A stretch of DNA of 10,998 bases from Chloroflexi bacterium RBG_16_60_22 (GTDB lineage: Bacteria > Chloroflexota > Dehalococcoidia > Dehalococcoidales > RBG-16-60-22). Of this stretch, positions 1 to 5,689 are shown piece after piece. Every line of letters starts with the position of its first letter. The first letter of the stretch is position 1. The position numbers were made by a program, and so were the translations under genes. The notes under the pieces are model-generated. The model ran no database searches. It saw only the letters and a program-made list of their open reading frames with translations, and was not told the origin of the DNA. Where the stretch lies: assembly GCA_001796935.1 (NCBI GenBank), contig MGNX01000056.1, forward strand, positions 1-10,998. Reading direction: 5' to 3'.

Positions 1-2
1 AA

Positions 3-170
3 AGCGCCCGGGAGATAAGCGTACTCTTCAATTCCGCGATACTGCTGGGCGTTATGCTCTGGCTGATTTACGGTATCAGTCTGGGGCTGGTGCCGATGAT
101 AGTCTGGAACTCCACCGGCATTGCCCTGACCGGCCTGCTGCTTTTTTCCAAGCTTAAATACGGGAAATAG
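3..170 (+). CDS. SemiSWEET-type sugar transporter, C-terminal part (start lies outside the window)
   Basis: An open frame enters from the left edge and stops at TAG 168-170, leaving 55 visible residues. SemiSWEET (MtN3/saliva, PQ-loop superfamily) proteins are about 85-100 residue, three-helix membrane proteins that work as dimers in sugar transport. The visible part matches the second and third helices of that family: a short polar S-A-R-E-I-S segment, a hydrophobic helix ending in the typical L-W-L-I-Y-G-I, then P-x-I-x-W-N and a last hydrophobic helix followed by a short Lys-rich tail. The first helix and its PQ-type motif are outside the window, so substrate and completeness cannot be judged. 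It converges on the MFS gene with only 32 bases between the stops. The family call is fairly sure; sugar specificity is unknown. Confidence 0.75.
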   Translation, partial: SAREISVLFNSAILLGVMLWLIYGISLGLVPMIVWNSTGIALTGLLLFSKLKYGK

Positions 171-202
171 AGGGCCGGCCCTGTGATAGCGCCGCGTCCG
201 GC

Positions 203-1411
203 CTATCTTCCCGGCAGGCCGCCGGAGGGCGACCGCCATACCGGGATGAGCAGGAGCAGGGACACCACCCCTCCCGCCGCCCCCATCATGAAAGACCAGC
301 TCAGCGTGCCGGTGGTATCCGCTATCCACCCGGCGAGGGTCGGCGCCACCAGGGAGCCGATGCCGAGGTACACCGTCCACAGCCCCACGATGCTGCCGGC
401 GTACTCCTTGGAGAAGTAGTCCGAGGCCGCCGCGGCGTACATCGACCAGACGGCGCCGTAGCCCAGGCTGAAAACGGCGGTAAACGCAATGAGCATGATA
501 CCCCGGGCGTAAGCTATTCCCAGGCTGCCGGCCGCCATCAGCACCGCGCACAACATCATAATCTTGATACGGCCGGTCTTATCCGAGACGGGGCCCAGCA
601 CCAGCTTCCCGACGACCGCCCCGATGCCGATCACGGCCACCAGACGGGTGGCGGCCCCGTAAGAAAATGCCAGCTCCTGGGCGGCGTAGGTGCTCAGGAA
701 GGTAAACTGGATGATGACCGTGAAACCGGTGAAGGTGTAGGCCAGCCCGATGAGCCAGAACTTGCGGTCGCGCAGGAGCTTCCGGTAGGTCGCGCCAATC
801 GTCTCGGCGGGGTATTTCACCGGCCCGTTCGGCAAAGCCCGGGGGCGGTCCCCCGGGGGGCTTCTCATCACCAGCAGGTCCATCACCGCCACCAGGACAC
901 CGAAGGCCCCCAGGGCCATCCAACCCGTCCGCCATCCCTGCGCCATAACTATCGCCGGGATGGCCGTGCTCGTGCCGACGATGCCCAGGGCGCTGCCGAC
1001 ATCGACAAAGGCCAGCGTCTTACCCCGGTGTTTATCGCTCGTCCAGCGCTGCGCCAGGGCCATCACCGGGGCCCAGCAGGCCGCGGAACCGATGCCCGCC
1101 AGCATGAAAAACAGGCTGGCCTGGAGAATCGATGCCGAGAAGGACATGAGGAAAGCACCCGCCCCGAGGAGGGCGACAAACACCGTGATGAGCAGGCGCT
1201 TATCGTACCGGTCCCCGAGCAGGCCCAGCAGCGGCGAGCAGATGGTATAGGCGACGAAGAATGAGGAATAGATGACGCCCGCTTGCGTCTTGGTGATGCC
1301 CAGGGCGGGCAGCATTTCCGGCAGGAGGATACCGTAACCGTACCGCGTGGCGTAGGAAATCAGCACGGTAAAGAGGCAGGCCGCCAGTACCGCCAGCGCG
1401 CGTTGGCTCAT
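203..1411 (-). CDS. Major facilitator superfamily (MFS) transporter
   Basis: 402 residues from ATG 1411, the usual MFS length, with hydrophobic segments throughout consistent with 12 helices and a polar central loop after about residue 185 (M-R-S-P-P-G-D-R...). The loop after helix 2 carries the MFS motif A in the form G-L-L-G-D-R-Y-D-K-R, and the second half has a matching G-P-V-S-D-K-T-G-R. The overall pattern resembles the monocarboxylate/oxalate-formate-antiporter-like branch, but no substrate can be read from the sequence. I chose ATG 1411 because a GGGGGG run (1414-1419) precedes it and a TATAAT lies at 1440-1445, inside any longer version. Frames opening at ATG 1441 or TTG 1474 would add 10 or 21 polar residues before helix 1. 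It is divergent from the lspA operon and convergent with the SemiSWEET gene. Confidence 0.88.
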   Translation of the reverse strand: MSQRALAVLAACLFTVLISYATRYGYGILLPEMLPALGITKTQAGVIYSSFFVAYTICSPLLGLLGDRYDKRLLITVFVALLGAGAFLMSFSASILQASLFFMLAGIGSAACWAPVMALAQRWTSDKHRGKTLAFVDVGSALGIVGTSTAIPAIVMAQGWRTGWMALGAFGVLVAVMDLLVMRSPPGDRPRALPNGPVKYPAETIGATYRKLLRDRKFWLIGLAYTFTGFTVIIQFTFLSTYAAQELAFSYGAATRLVAVIGIGAVVGKLVLGPVSDKTGRIKIMMLCAVLMAAGSLGIAYARGIMLIAFTAVFSLGYGAVWSMYAAAASDYFSKEYAGSIVGLWTVYLGIGSLVAPTLAGWIADTTGTLSWSFMMGAAGGVVSLLLLIPVWRSPSGGLPGR

Positions 1412-1439
1412 ATCCCCCCGATTTTGGCTTAAGTGAACC

Positions 1440-1445
1440 ATTATA
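1440..1445 (-). promoter_or_regulatory. Candidate -10 box of the MFS gene
   Basis: A perfect TATAAT on the minus strand ends 28 bases upstream of the chosen ATG. That puts transcription start near 1433 and gives a leader of about 20 bases. No convincing -35 hexamer is seen 16-18 bases further upstream, so this is a candidate only. If real, it rules out the longer start codons of the MFS frame. Confidence 0.4.
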
Positions 1446-1534
1446 TCATATTTTCCCCGGCATTTATCATTCAATTATTTCGGTTAACATATACGCAGTA
1501 CGATTTTTCCCCCCCAAAATGGCACATCAAACCA

Positions 1535-1563
1535 TTGACCAAACGGAATAAATAGTTTACACT
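1535..1563 (+). promoter_or_regulatory. Candidate sigma-70-type promoter (TTGACC – 17 – TACACT)
   Basis: TTGACC at 1535-1540 and TACACT at 1558-1563 are separated by exactly 17 bases, a good fit to a housekeeping promoter. The predicted start of transcription is close to 1570, more than 230 bases before the zinc-finger gene. It could be a distal promoter of the lspA operon or drive a short RNA or small ORF. Confidence 0.45.
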
Positions 1564-1569
1564 TATGGT

Positions 1570-1680
1570 ATGTCCAATCCCTGGCTGATTCATTTGGAGA
1601 TGTCTTATATCTTCCTTTTACGCGGTGGGCGCGGGCAACCGGCGCGCGCCTTCAGCCGGCCGGGGGTCTCGCCGAACTAG
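1570..1680 (+). CDS. Possible small ORF, 36 codons, unrecognised
   Basis: ATG 1570 to TAG 1678-1680 encodes 36 residues: a mildly hydrophobic N-terminal third containing W-L-I-H and Y-I-F-L-L, then an Arg/Gly/Pro-rich tail. I recognise no family and see no ribosome binding site. The only argument for it is that the ATG sits where transcription from the promoter at 1535-1563 would be expected to begin, which would make it leaderless. Chance occurrence in GC-rich sequence is at least as likely. Confidence 0.15.
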   Translation: MSNPWLIHLEMSYIFLLRGGRGQPARAFSRPGVSPN

Positions 1681-1719
1681 TCCGCAGCGTTCCATTATTT
1701 TCTTTTCCAGCGTTGGGTG

Positions 1720-1725
1720 TATAAT
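1720..1725 (+). promoter_or_regulatory. Candidate -10 box of the zinc-finger/lspA/rluD operon
   Basis: A perfect TATAAT preceded directly by TG lies 77 bases before ATG 1803, giving a predicted leader of about 70 bases. The -35 region is weak: only the T-rich TTTTCT at 1698-1703, with a 16-base spacer. Confidence 0.5.
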
Positions 1726-1750
1726 AACATACAATTGAACATGGGTGGGC

Positions 1751-1777
1751 GGATTAGAAACTGCCTTTCTCAAATCC
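1751..1777 (+). promoter_or_regulatory. Hairpin in the operon leader
   Basis: GGATT (1751-1755) pairs with AATCC (1773-1777), and AGAAA (1756-1760) pairs with TTTCT (1766-1770). The loop is CTGCC, with a two-base bulge. The stem lies in the predicted leader, 15 bases before the Shine-Dalgarno sequence GGAGGG (1793-1798). It may be a structural element of the 5' UTR; a function is not shown. Confidence 0.3.
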
Positions 1778-1802
1778 GGTGAGGAGGCGGACGGAGGGAA
1801 AA

Positions 1803-2186
1803 ATGACGACGGCCAAGTTCAAGAAACTGCGGGAACAGCTGGAGACCGAACAGAAACGACTCCAGAATGAGCTGGAGCAGCTGCGCACCACCGCGTCCAC
1901 CGCCGATGAGCGGCGGGAGGGCAGTCCCTTCGGCAAGCGTGAGGAAGAGGCCACGGAGACTCTGGAGCTGGAGAAGCGGCTGGCCCTGGAGAACCGCATC
2001 CGGCAGGAGCTGGTGGGAATCGAGCACGCCCTGGACAAGTTTGAGAAAGGCACCTACGGCAGTTGTGACAATTGCGGGCAGCCGATAGACCCGGAGAGGC
2101 TGGAGGCGCTTCCTCAGGCAAGTTTGTGCATGAATTGTAAAGCGTTGCTGGCGAAGAATGCAAAAGGAAAGCCGCCGACGGGGTAA
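1803..2186 (+). CDS. TraR/DksA-type C4 zinc-finger protein
   Basis: 127 residues. The N-terminal two thirds are highly charged and look like a coiled coil (about residues 5-80, rich in Lys, Glu and Leu). They are followed by a four-cysteine zinc finger: C88-x2-C91, 17 residues, then C109-x2-C112, with the typical Y-G-x-C-D-N-C-G lead-in and I-x-x-x-R-L-E-A-L-P between the pairs. This is the zf-dskA_traR family, whose best-known member DksA binds RNA polymerase and tunes transcription. Many short Gram-positive-type members have no assigned role, so I do not call it dksA. The start is ATG 1803 because GGAGGG (1793-1798) precedes it; an in-frame GTG at 1779 would translate the ribosome binding site itself. 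It overlaps the next gene by 29 bases, which suggests translational coupling. Confidence 0.9.
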   Translation: MTTAKFKKLREQLETEQKRLQNELEQLRTTASTADERREGSPFGKREEEATETLELEKRLALENRIRQELVGIEHALDKFEKGTYGSCDNCGQPIDPERLEALPQASLCMNCKALLAKNAKGKPPTG

Positions 2187-2661
2187 GTGGCGGAACGTGG
2201 TCTTCGGCTGCGTCGCCCTTATCATCCTCGTCGCCGACCAGCTCAGCAAGACCTGGATAAGGGCCAATCTGGCCCCGGGGGAGTCACTTCTTGACACGGG
2301 ATTATTCCGGATAATCCATATCCAGAACTCCGGGGCCGCCTTCGGTATCCTCAAAGACTATACCCAGGTATTAATCGTCGTGGCCTTTATCGGCATCGCC
2401 GTTATCCTGCTCTACGTCTTCTACCTGCAGCGGCGCTGGCATATCCTCGATAATATGTTCGTCATGGGGGCGCTCGGCCTGGTCCTGGGCGGCGCCATCG
2501 GCAACCAGGTTGACCGCCTGTTCCGGGGTCAGGTTACCGACTTCGTTGATTTCAGGGTCTGGCCGGCCTTCAACGTGGCCGATGCCTCGGAAACCGTCGG
2601 CATTATCATCATCGTTATCTACATCCTTCTCCAGGTAAAGACCACCGGGCAATCGGAATGA
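2158..2661 (+). CDS. lspA: Lipoprotein signal peptidase (signal peptidase II)
   Basis: 167 residues. This integral membrane aspartyl protease removes the signal peptide from diacylglyceryl-modified prolipoproteins at the outer face of the cytoplasmic membrane. Four hydrophobic segments lie at about 14-26, 70-90, 100-115 and 146-160. The conserved blocks are present: D27-Q-x-S-K in helix 1, N57-x-G-A-A-F-G, the G-N-x-x-D-R block at 115-120, V-T-D128-F-V-D, and F-N-V-A-D142. D128 and D142 match the two catalytic aspartates of the family. Start ATG 2158 lies inside the upstream zinc-finger gene with a weak ribosome binding site, so coupling is likely. A GTG at 2197 is the only close alternative and would cut into helix 1. 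The stop overlaps the start of the next gene by ATGA (2658-2661). Confidence 0.95.
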   Translation: MQKESRRRGKWRNVVFGCVALIILVADQLSKTWIRANLAPGESLLDTGLFRIIHIQNSGAAFGILKDYTQVLIVVAFIGIAVILLYVFYLQRRWHILDNMFVMGALGLVLGGAIGNQVDRLFRGQVTDFVDFRVWPAFNVADASETVGIIIIVIYILLQVKTTGQSE

Positions 2662-3551
2662 CCGAATACCGCTTTGAGGTCGACGCCGCCGGGCTCCGCC
2701 TCGATAAATACGTCGGAGAGAGGTGCCCGGAGCTGTCCCGCACCCACGCCCAGAAGCTCATCGCCGCGGGCTTTATCACCGTCAACGGGCGGGCGGCCCG
2801 GTCCAGTCTCAAACTGGAAAGGGGGGACCGGGTGGACGTCGTTATCCCCCCCGAGCCGCCCAGTCGGCTGACCCCGGAAGCGATACCCCTTAAAATCATC
2901 TACGAGGATGACGACCTGCTGGTGGTGGACAAGCCGGCCGGTCTGGCGGTGCACCCCGCCCCCGGGCACCCCACCCGCACCCTGGCCAATGCCGTCCTGG
3001 GATACCTGCCCGGGCTGGCAGAAGAAGGCGATTCCCTCCGGCCGGGCATCGTGCACCGGCTGGACAAGGATACCTCCGGGGTGATGCTGGTGGCCAAGAA
3101 CCGGCTAGCCCAGGCTAACCTCTCCGCGCAATTCAAGTCGCGCTCCGTAAAAAAAACCTACCTGGTGCTCGTCAAGGGGAGACTGACCCCGGAGAAGGGC
3201 GTCATCGAGGCGGACATCGGCCGCGACCCCCGTCACCGCCAGCGCATGGCCGTGGTGGCGCGGGGCCGGGAGGCGCGCACCGCCTACCGGGTGAAAAAGT
3301 ACCTCGGCAACTACTCCCTGCTGGAGATTACGCCGGAGACGGGGCGGACCCACCAGATAAGGGTGCACCTGGCGGCCATCGGCTTTCCGGTGGTGGGGGA
3401 CGCTACCTACGGCGTGGCGTCGCCGCACCTGGCGCGCCAGTTCCTCCATGCCTCGCGGCTGGGCTTCCGCCTGCCCTCCACGGGCGAGTGGGTGGAGTTC
3501 GAGGCAGCATTGCCGGAGGACTTACAGAAGGCGCTGCGGTCGATTAGCTGA
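2658..3551 (+). CDS. rluD: RluA/RluD-family 23S rRNA pseudouridine synthase
   Basis: 297 residues. The protein should isomerise uridines in structured RNA, in the RluD case in helix 69 of 23S rRNA. An S4-type RNA-binding domain occupies roughly residues 13-65 (R-L-D-K-Y at the start, then I-T-V-N-G). The catalytic domain follows from about residue 80. The signature H133-R-L-D136-K-D-T-S-G contains the catalytic aspartate D136. Downstream blocks K-T-Y-L-V, T-G-R-T-H-Q-I-R-V-H (228-237) and P-V-V-G-D-x-x-Y-G are all present. The 4-base ATGA overlap with lspA shows one operon, an arrangement common in Gram-positive-type bacteria. The exact target uridines cannot be read from the sequence; the symbol reflects the closest domain architecture (S4 plus RluA-like), and RluC-like specificity remains possible. 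Confidence 0.88.
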   Translation: MTEYRFEVDAAGLRLDKYVGERCPELSRTHAQKLIAAGFITVNGRAARSSLKLERGDRVDVVIPPEPPSRLTPEAIPLKIIYEDDDLLVVDKPAGLAVHPAPGHPTRTLANAVLGYLPGLAEEGDSLRPGIVHRLDKDTSGVMLVAKNRLAQANLSAQFKSRSVKKTYLVLVKGRLTPEKGVIEADIGRDPRHRQRMAVVARGREARTAYRVKKYLGNYSLLEITPETGRTHQIRVHLAAIGFPVVGDATYGVASPHLARQFLHASRLGFRLPSTGEWVEFEAALPEDLQKALRSIS

Positions 3552-3553
3552 AG

Positions 3554-3600
3554 CCCCCGCCTCCCCTCGGAGATATCTATTCCCACCCGAGGGGCGGGGG
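3554..3600. terminator. Large GC-rich stem-loop between convergent operons
   Basis: The left arm (3554-3570) and right arm (3587-3600) can form a 14-bp stem, CCCCCGCC/CCTCGG against its complement, with a three-base TCC bulge on the left and a 16-base loop. It starts three bases after the rluD-type stop and faces the loader gene ending at 3646. There is no T-tract on either side, so it is not a classical intrinsic terminator. It may stop or protect transcripts from both directions. Confidence 0.45.
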
Positions 3601-3634
3601 AAGGGTAATCATTCCGAAGTTACAGCTTAAAGCG

Positions 3635-3652
3635 AAAAAACCCGCCTAGCGG
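3635..3652 (-). terminator. Possible weak intrinsic terminator of the rplI–dnaB cassette
   Basis: On the minus strand, CCGC-TAG-GCGG (3652 to 3642) forms a four-base-pair stem with the stop codon in its loop, followed by G and six T (3640-3635). The T-run is good but the stem is short, so efficiency is doubtful. Confidence 0.3.
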
Positions 3653-5058
3653 TAGCGTCCCGTCTTGCCGCGGACGGCCGACCGCCTCTGGCTGGGTTTT
3701 CTCTCCGTCCGGTAATCCGGGGCGATGATGGCGAATGTTACGCTGACCTTGCGGTCGACGAGGCGGGAGCTGACGGAGTTGTCCACCTCTTCAATGATTT
3801 CATCCAGCGAATAGCGGGTGGTTATCACCGTGGGCAGCTGGGCATTATAGCGGTAGTTGATAAGCTGGTAGAGCTTCTCCCGCGCCCAAGTGGTGGCGGA
3901 CTGCTCCCCGAAGTCGTCCAGGACAAGCAGCGGCGCTGTCTTGACGCTCTCGAAGAACTGGTCGTAAGACACCTTGCTCTCCGGGCTGAAGGTGGAGCGG
4001 AGGTGGTCGAGGAACTCGGGGACCACCACGAAGAGGGCGGGCTGCCCGGCCTGGTAGCGGTAGTTGACGATGGCCGCCGCCAGGTGGGTCTTGCCGCAGC
4101 CGGTCTCGCCCATTAAGACCAGCCAGCCCTCGGGCGACTTGGCGAACTCCATCGTCAGCTCCAGCGCCTTTTCCAGGTTCTCCTGCTGCTCCGGGGGCAA
4201 ATTGACCCGCCGGTCGAAGCTGGCAAAGGTCATGGCCTTCTGCAGCTCGAACTCCGGGCCCCAGCCGTACTCCGTGGACGGCAGCTCCTCCTCCAGCATG
4301 TAAACCCGGCTCAACCGGGGGTCGGTGAGACGGGTGTGCAGTCGCTCGTCGAGCCGGTCGACGGGCGTGATGGTAACAATGACGGTGGGCAGCTCGTTAT
4401 TGAAACGCGACGTCAGCAGCTGGTCGAGCTTTTCCCTCGCCCAGGGCGTGCCGGACTGCGCCCCCAGGTCGTCGAGCACCAGCAGCGGCGCGCTCCTTAC
4501 CTGCTCGAAGAACTCGTCGTAAGGGACCTCGGCGTCGGGGCTGTACGTCGACCGCAGGTGGTCGAGGAGGTCGGGGGTGCTGATATAGAAGGCCGGCTGG
4601 CCGTGCGCGATGCGCTCGTTGACGATGGCCGCCGCCAGGTGGGTCTTACCGCTGCCGCTGGGCCCTTCCAGCACCAGCCATCCCTGCGGCTCCCCGGCGA
4701 AGGCCCGGGCGGCCTGGTAGGCGTGGTGGAACTGCTCCTGCGTACGCGGGTTGCCGCTCTTGCCACGCGACTCCATGTTCTCGAAGGTGAAACGGGCCAG
4801 CGCGCCCAGGTTGCTGTACCTCTGGAGACGGTCATGACGCTCGCCGACTTTTTCGCTTTCCGTGCAGCGGCAGGGGACTACCCGGCTATAGTCCGGTTGC
4901 CCGGAGGCCAGCCGCGGGTGAACGATGCCGGCGCCCTTACAGACGGGACATTCCGGGCGTGACGGGGCATCTTCCTCAGCGCCGGACCATGTGTCCGTAC
5001 TTTCCCTTGAAGTACTTGTCCGGGCCTGCTTTTTTAGAATCTCGCTGATATGTTCCAT
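3646..5058 (-). CDS. DnaC/DnaI/IstB-like helicase-loader ATPase with two tandem AAA+ domains
   Basis: 470 residues, about twice a normal DnaC or IstB protein. DnaC/DnaI proteins load the replicative helicase DnaB onto DNA at the origin and at restart sites. An N-terminal region has C37-P-V-C40 and C63-R-C65, a possible zinc-binding segment. AAA+ domain 1 has Walker A G-P-S-G-S-G-K-T at 132-139 and Walker B L-L-V-L-D-D-L-G at 192-199. Domain 2 has G-E-T-G-C-G-K-T at 317-324 and L-L-V-L-D-D-F-G at 377-384. The Walker motifs are 185 residues apart, and the two copies are roughly two thirds identical over about 100 residues by my eye alignment. At the usual sensor-1 Asn, domain 1 has I230 and domain 2 has R415. 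A basic tail ends the protein. Start ATG 5058 follows AGGA; a TTG at 5073 is less likely. The gene overlaps the dnaD-like gene by 83 bases. Loader function is inferred from family and position; a transposition-type IstB role is unlikely as no transposase is nearby. Confidence 0.85.
   Translation of the reverse strand: MEHISEILKKQARTSTSRESTDTWSGAEEDAPSRPECPVCKGAGIVHPRLASGQPDYSRVVPCRCTESEKVGERHDRLQRYSNLGALARFTFENMESRGKSGNPRTQEQFHHAYQAARAFAGEPQGWLVLEGPSGSGKTHLAAAIVNERIAHGQPAFYISTPDLLDHLRSTYSPDAEVPYDEFFEQVRSAPLLVLDDLGAQSGTPWAREKLDQLLTSRFNNELPTVIVTITPVDRLDERLHTRLTDPRLSRVYMLEEELPSTEYGWGPEFELQKAMTFASFDRRVNLPPEQQENLEKALELTMEFAKSPEGWLVLMGETGCGKTHLAAAIVNYRYQAGQPALFVVVPEFLDHLRSTFSPESKVSYDQFFESVKTAPLLVLDDFGEQSATTWAREKLYQLINYRYNAQLPTVITTRYSLDEIIEEVDNSVSSRLVDRKVSVTFAIIAPDYRTERKPSQRRSAVRGKTGRYR
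4063..4647 (-). repeat. Internal direct repeat marking the AAA+ domain duplication
   Basis: An identical 30-base stretch occurs at 4063-4092 and again at 4618-4647. The offset is 555 bases, exactly 185 codons in frame, and it encodes the K-T-H-L-A-A-A-I-V-N part after each Walker A motif. Similarity at protein level extends well beyond it in both directions. It records an in-gene duplication rather than a mobile element. Confidence 0.8.
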
Positions 5059-5689
5059 CGGTCCTGCCTTCAACCGACCAGGTCTCTAAAATCTTGGCGA
5101 TGTATTTAATACTCCGCTTGTTGTGCAGCGCCGCTTCCCTGATGGCGTCCTTAATCCAGTCCTCCGGGTAGTTCTTCTCGGCATCGCGGAGCTCTTCGGC
5201 AATCATGGGGGTCAGCATGCCGATGTTCTGCTCGTAGAGGGTGAAAATATCCGGCAGCTCCTCCGCCGCGACACCGGGGCGCTTCACCGACTTCAGTCCG
5301 GAGAGCTTAAGCTCCCCGCCCTCGATTTTGGCCGCCGCCTGCCGGCCGGGCTCGTCGTTGAGGAAGTAGATATATTCAGAATTTCCTTCCCTTTCCAGCG
5401 CCAGGCCTACCAGGGTACCCCGCGCCACCGCCATCTCCAGGGCGCCGCGCAGCGCCTCCTCCGGCGATTCCCCCGCGCCCTTGAGGCTTTCCGCCAGGGA
5501 GACATCGCCCAGCAGCTCCCCGAAGCTCACGAAGCGAGGGTAGCCCTTCTTGCGGTAGAGCGCGGCGACGACGTGGAGGGTGGTCTTCAGCTCGGCCATA
5601 TCGGTGATTTCAGGCAGCAGACGGCTGAAGAAGACGTTGGGCAGCGGGGTGAACTCCATCCGGGCGGGGAACCCTTGAAACGGCTTCAT
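4976..5689 (-). CDS. dnaD: DnaD-domain replication protein
   Basis: 237 residues. DnaD proteins of Gram-positive-type bacteria bridge the initiator and the helicase loader during primosome assembly. Residues about 11-105 form the N-terminal region (T-P-L-P-N-V-F-F...L-L-P-E-I...L-Y-R-K-K-G-Y-P), a probable winged-helix part. A charged linker follows. Residues about 146-210 are a DnaD/DnaB_2 domain: I-F-x-L-Y-E-Q-N-I-G-M-L-T, then W-I-K-D-A-I-R-E-A, and Y196-x3-I200-x3-W204, the hallmark YxxxIxxxW. The tail is basic (K-Y-F-K-G-K-Y...R-R). ATG 5689 is chosen because it overlaps the dnaB stop by ATGA; an in-frame ATG at 5659 is the alternative. The frame remains open upstream inside dnaB, but that part is an antisense-like Arg/Pro-rich shadow. 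The symbol is by domain, not proven orthology with Bacillus dnaD. Confidence 0.85.
   Translation of the reverse strand: MKPFQGFPARMEFTPLPNVFFSRLLPEITDMAELKTTLHVVAALYRKKGYPRFVSFGELLGDVSLAESLKGAGESPEEALRGALEMAVARGTLVGLALEREGNSEYIYFLNDEPGRQAAAKIEGGELKLSGLKSVKRPGVAAEELPDIFTLYEQNIGMLTPMIAEELRDAEKNYPEDWIKDAIREAALHNKRSIKYIAKILETWSVEGRTDGTYQRDSKKAGPDKYFKGKYGHMVRR

Larger units (their letters stand above)
1412..1802. other. Divergent intergenic region of 391 bases
   Basis: This region separates the MFS gene (-) from the zinc-finger/lspA operon (+). It is a mosaic. AT-rich stretches at about 1430-1620 and 1690-1760 carry the promoter-like boxes listed separately. Between them lies a GC-rich block at 1621-1690 containing the perfect palindrome GGCGCGCGCC (1641-1650). 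A 36-codon open frame (1570-1680, +) and a hairpin (1751-1777) are described separately. I see no tRNA and no recognised riboswitch. Confidence 0.7.

Noticed and set aside
171..182. Perfect palindrome AGGGCCGGCCCT as a terminator between the SemiSWEET and MFS genes
   Set aside because: There is no loop or T-run, and a 12-base palindrome is not unlikely in GC-rich DNA.
1412..1474. Longer MFS protein from TTG 1474 or ATG 1441
   Set aside because: It adds polar residues before the first helix, and the candidate -10 box TATAAT at 1440-1445 lies inside it. ATG 1411 has a G-rich ribosome binding site.
1779..1802. GTG start for the zinc-finger protein
   Set aside because: It would translate through the strong GGAGGG site that clearly serves ATG 1803.
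4336..4962. Plus-strand open frame opposite the loader gene
   Set aside because: It is Val/Arg/Gly-rich antisense of the tandem ATPase with no family match.
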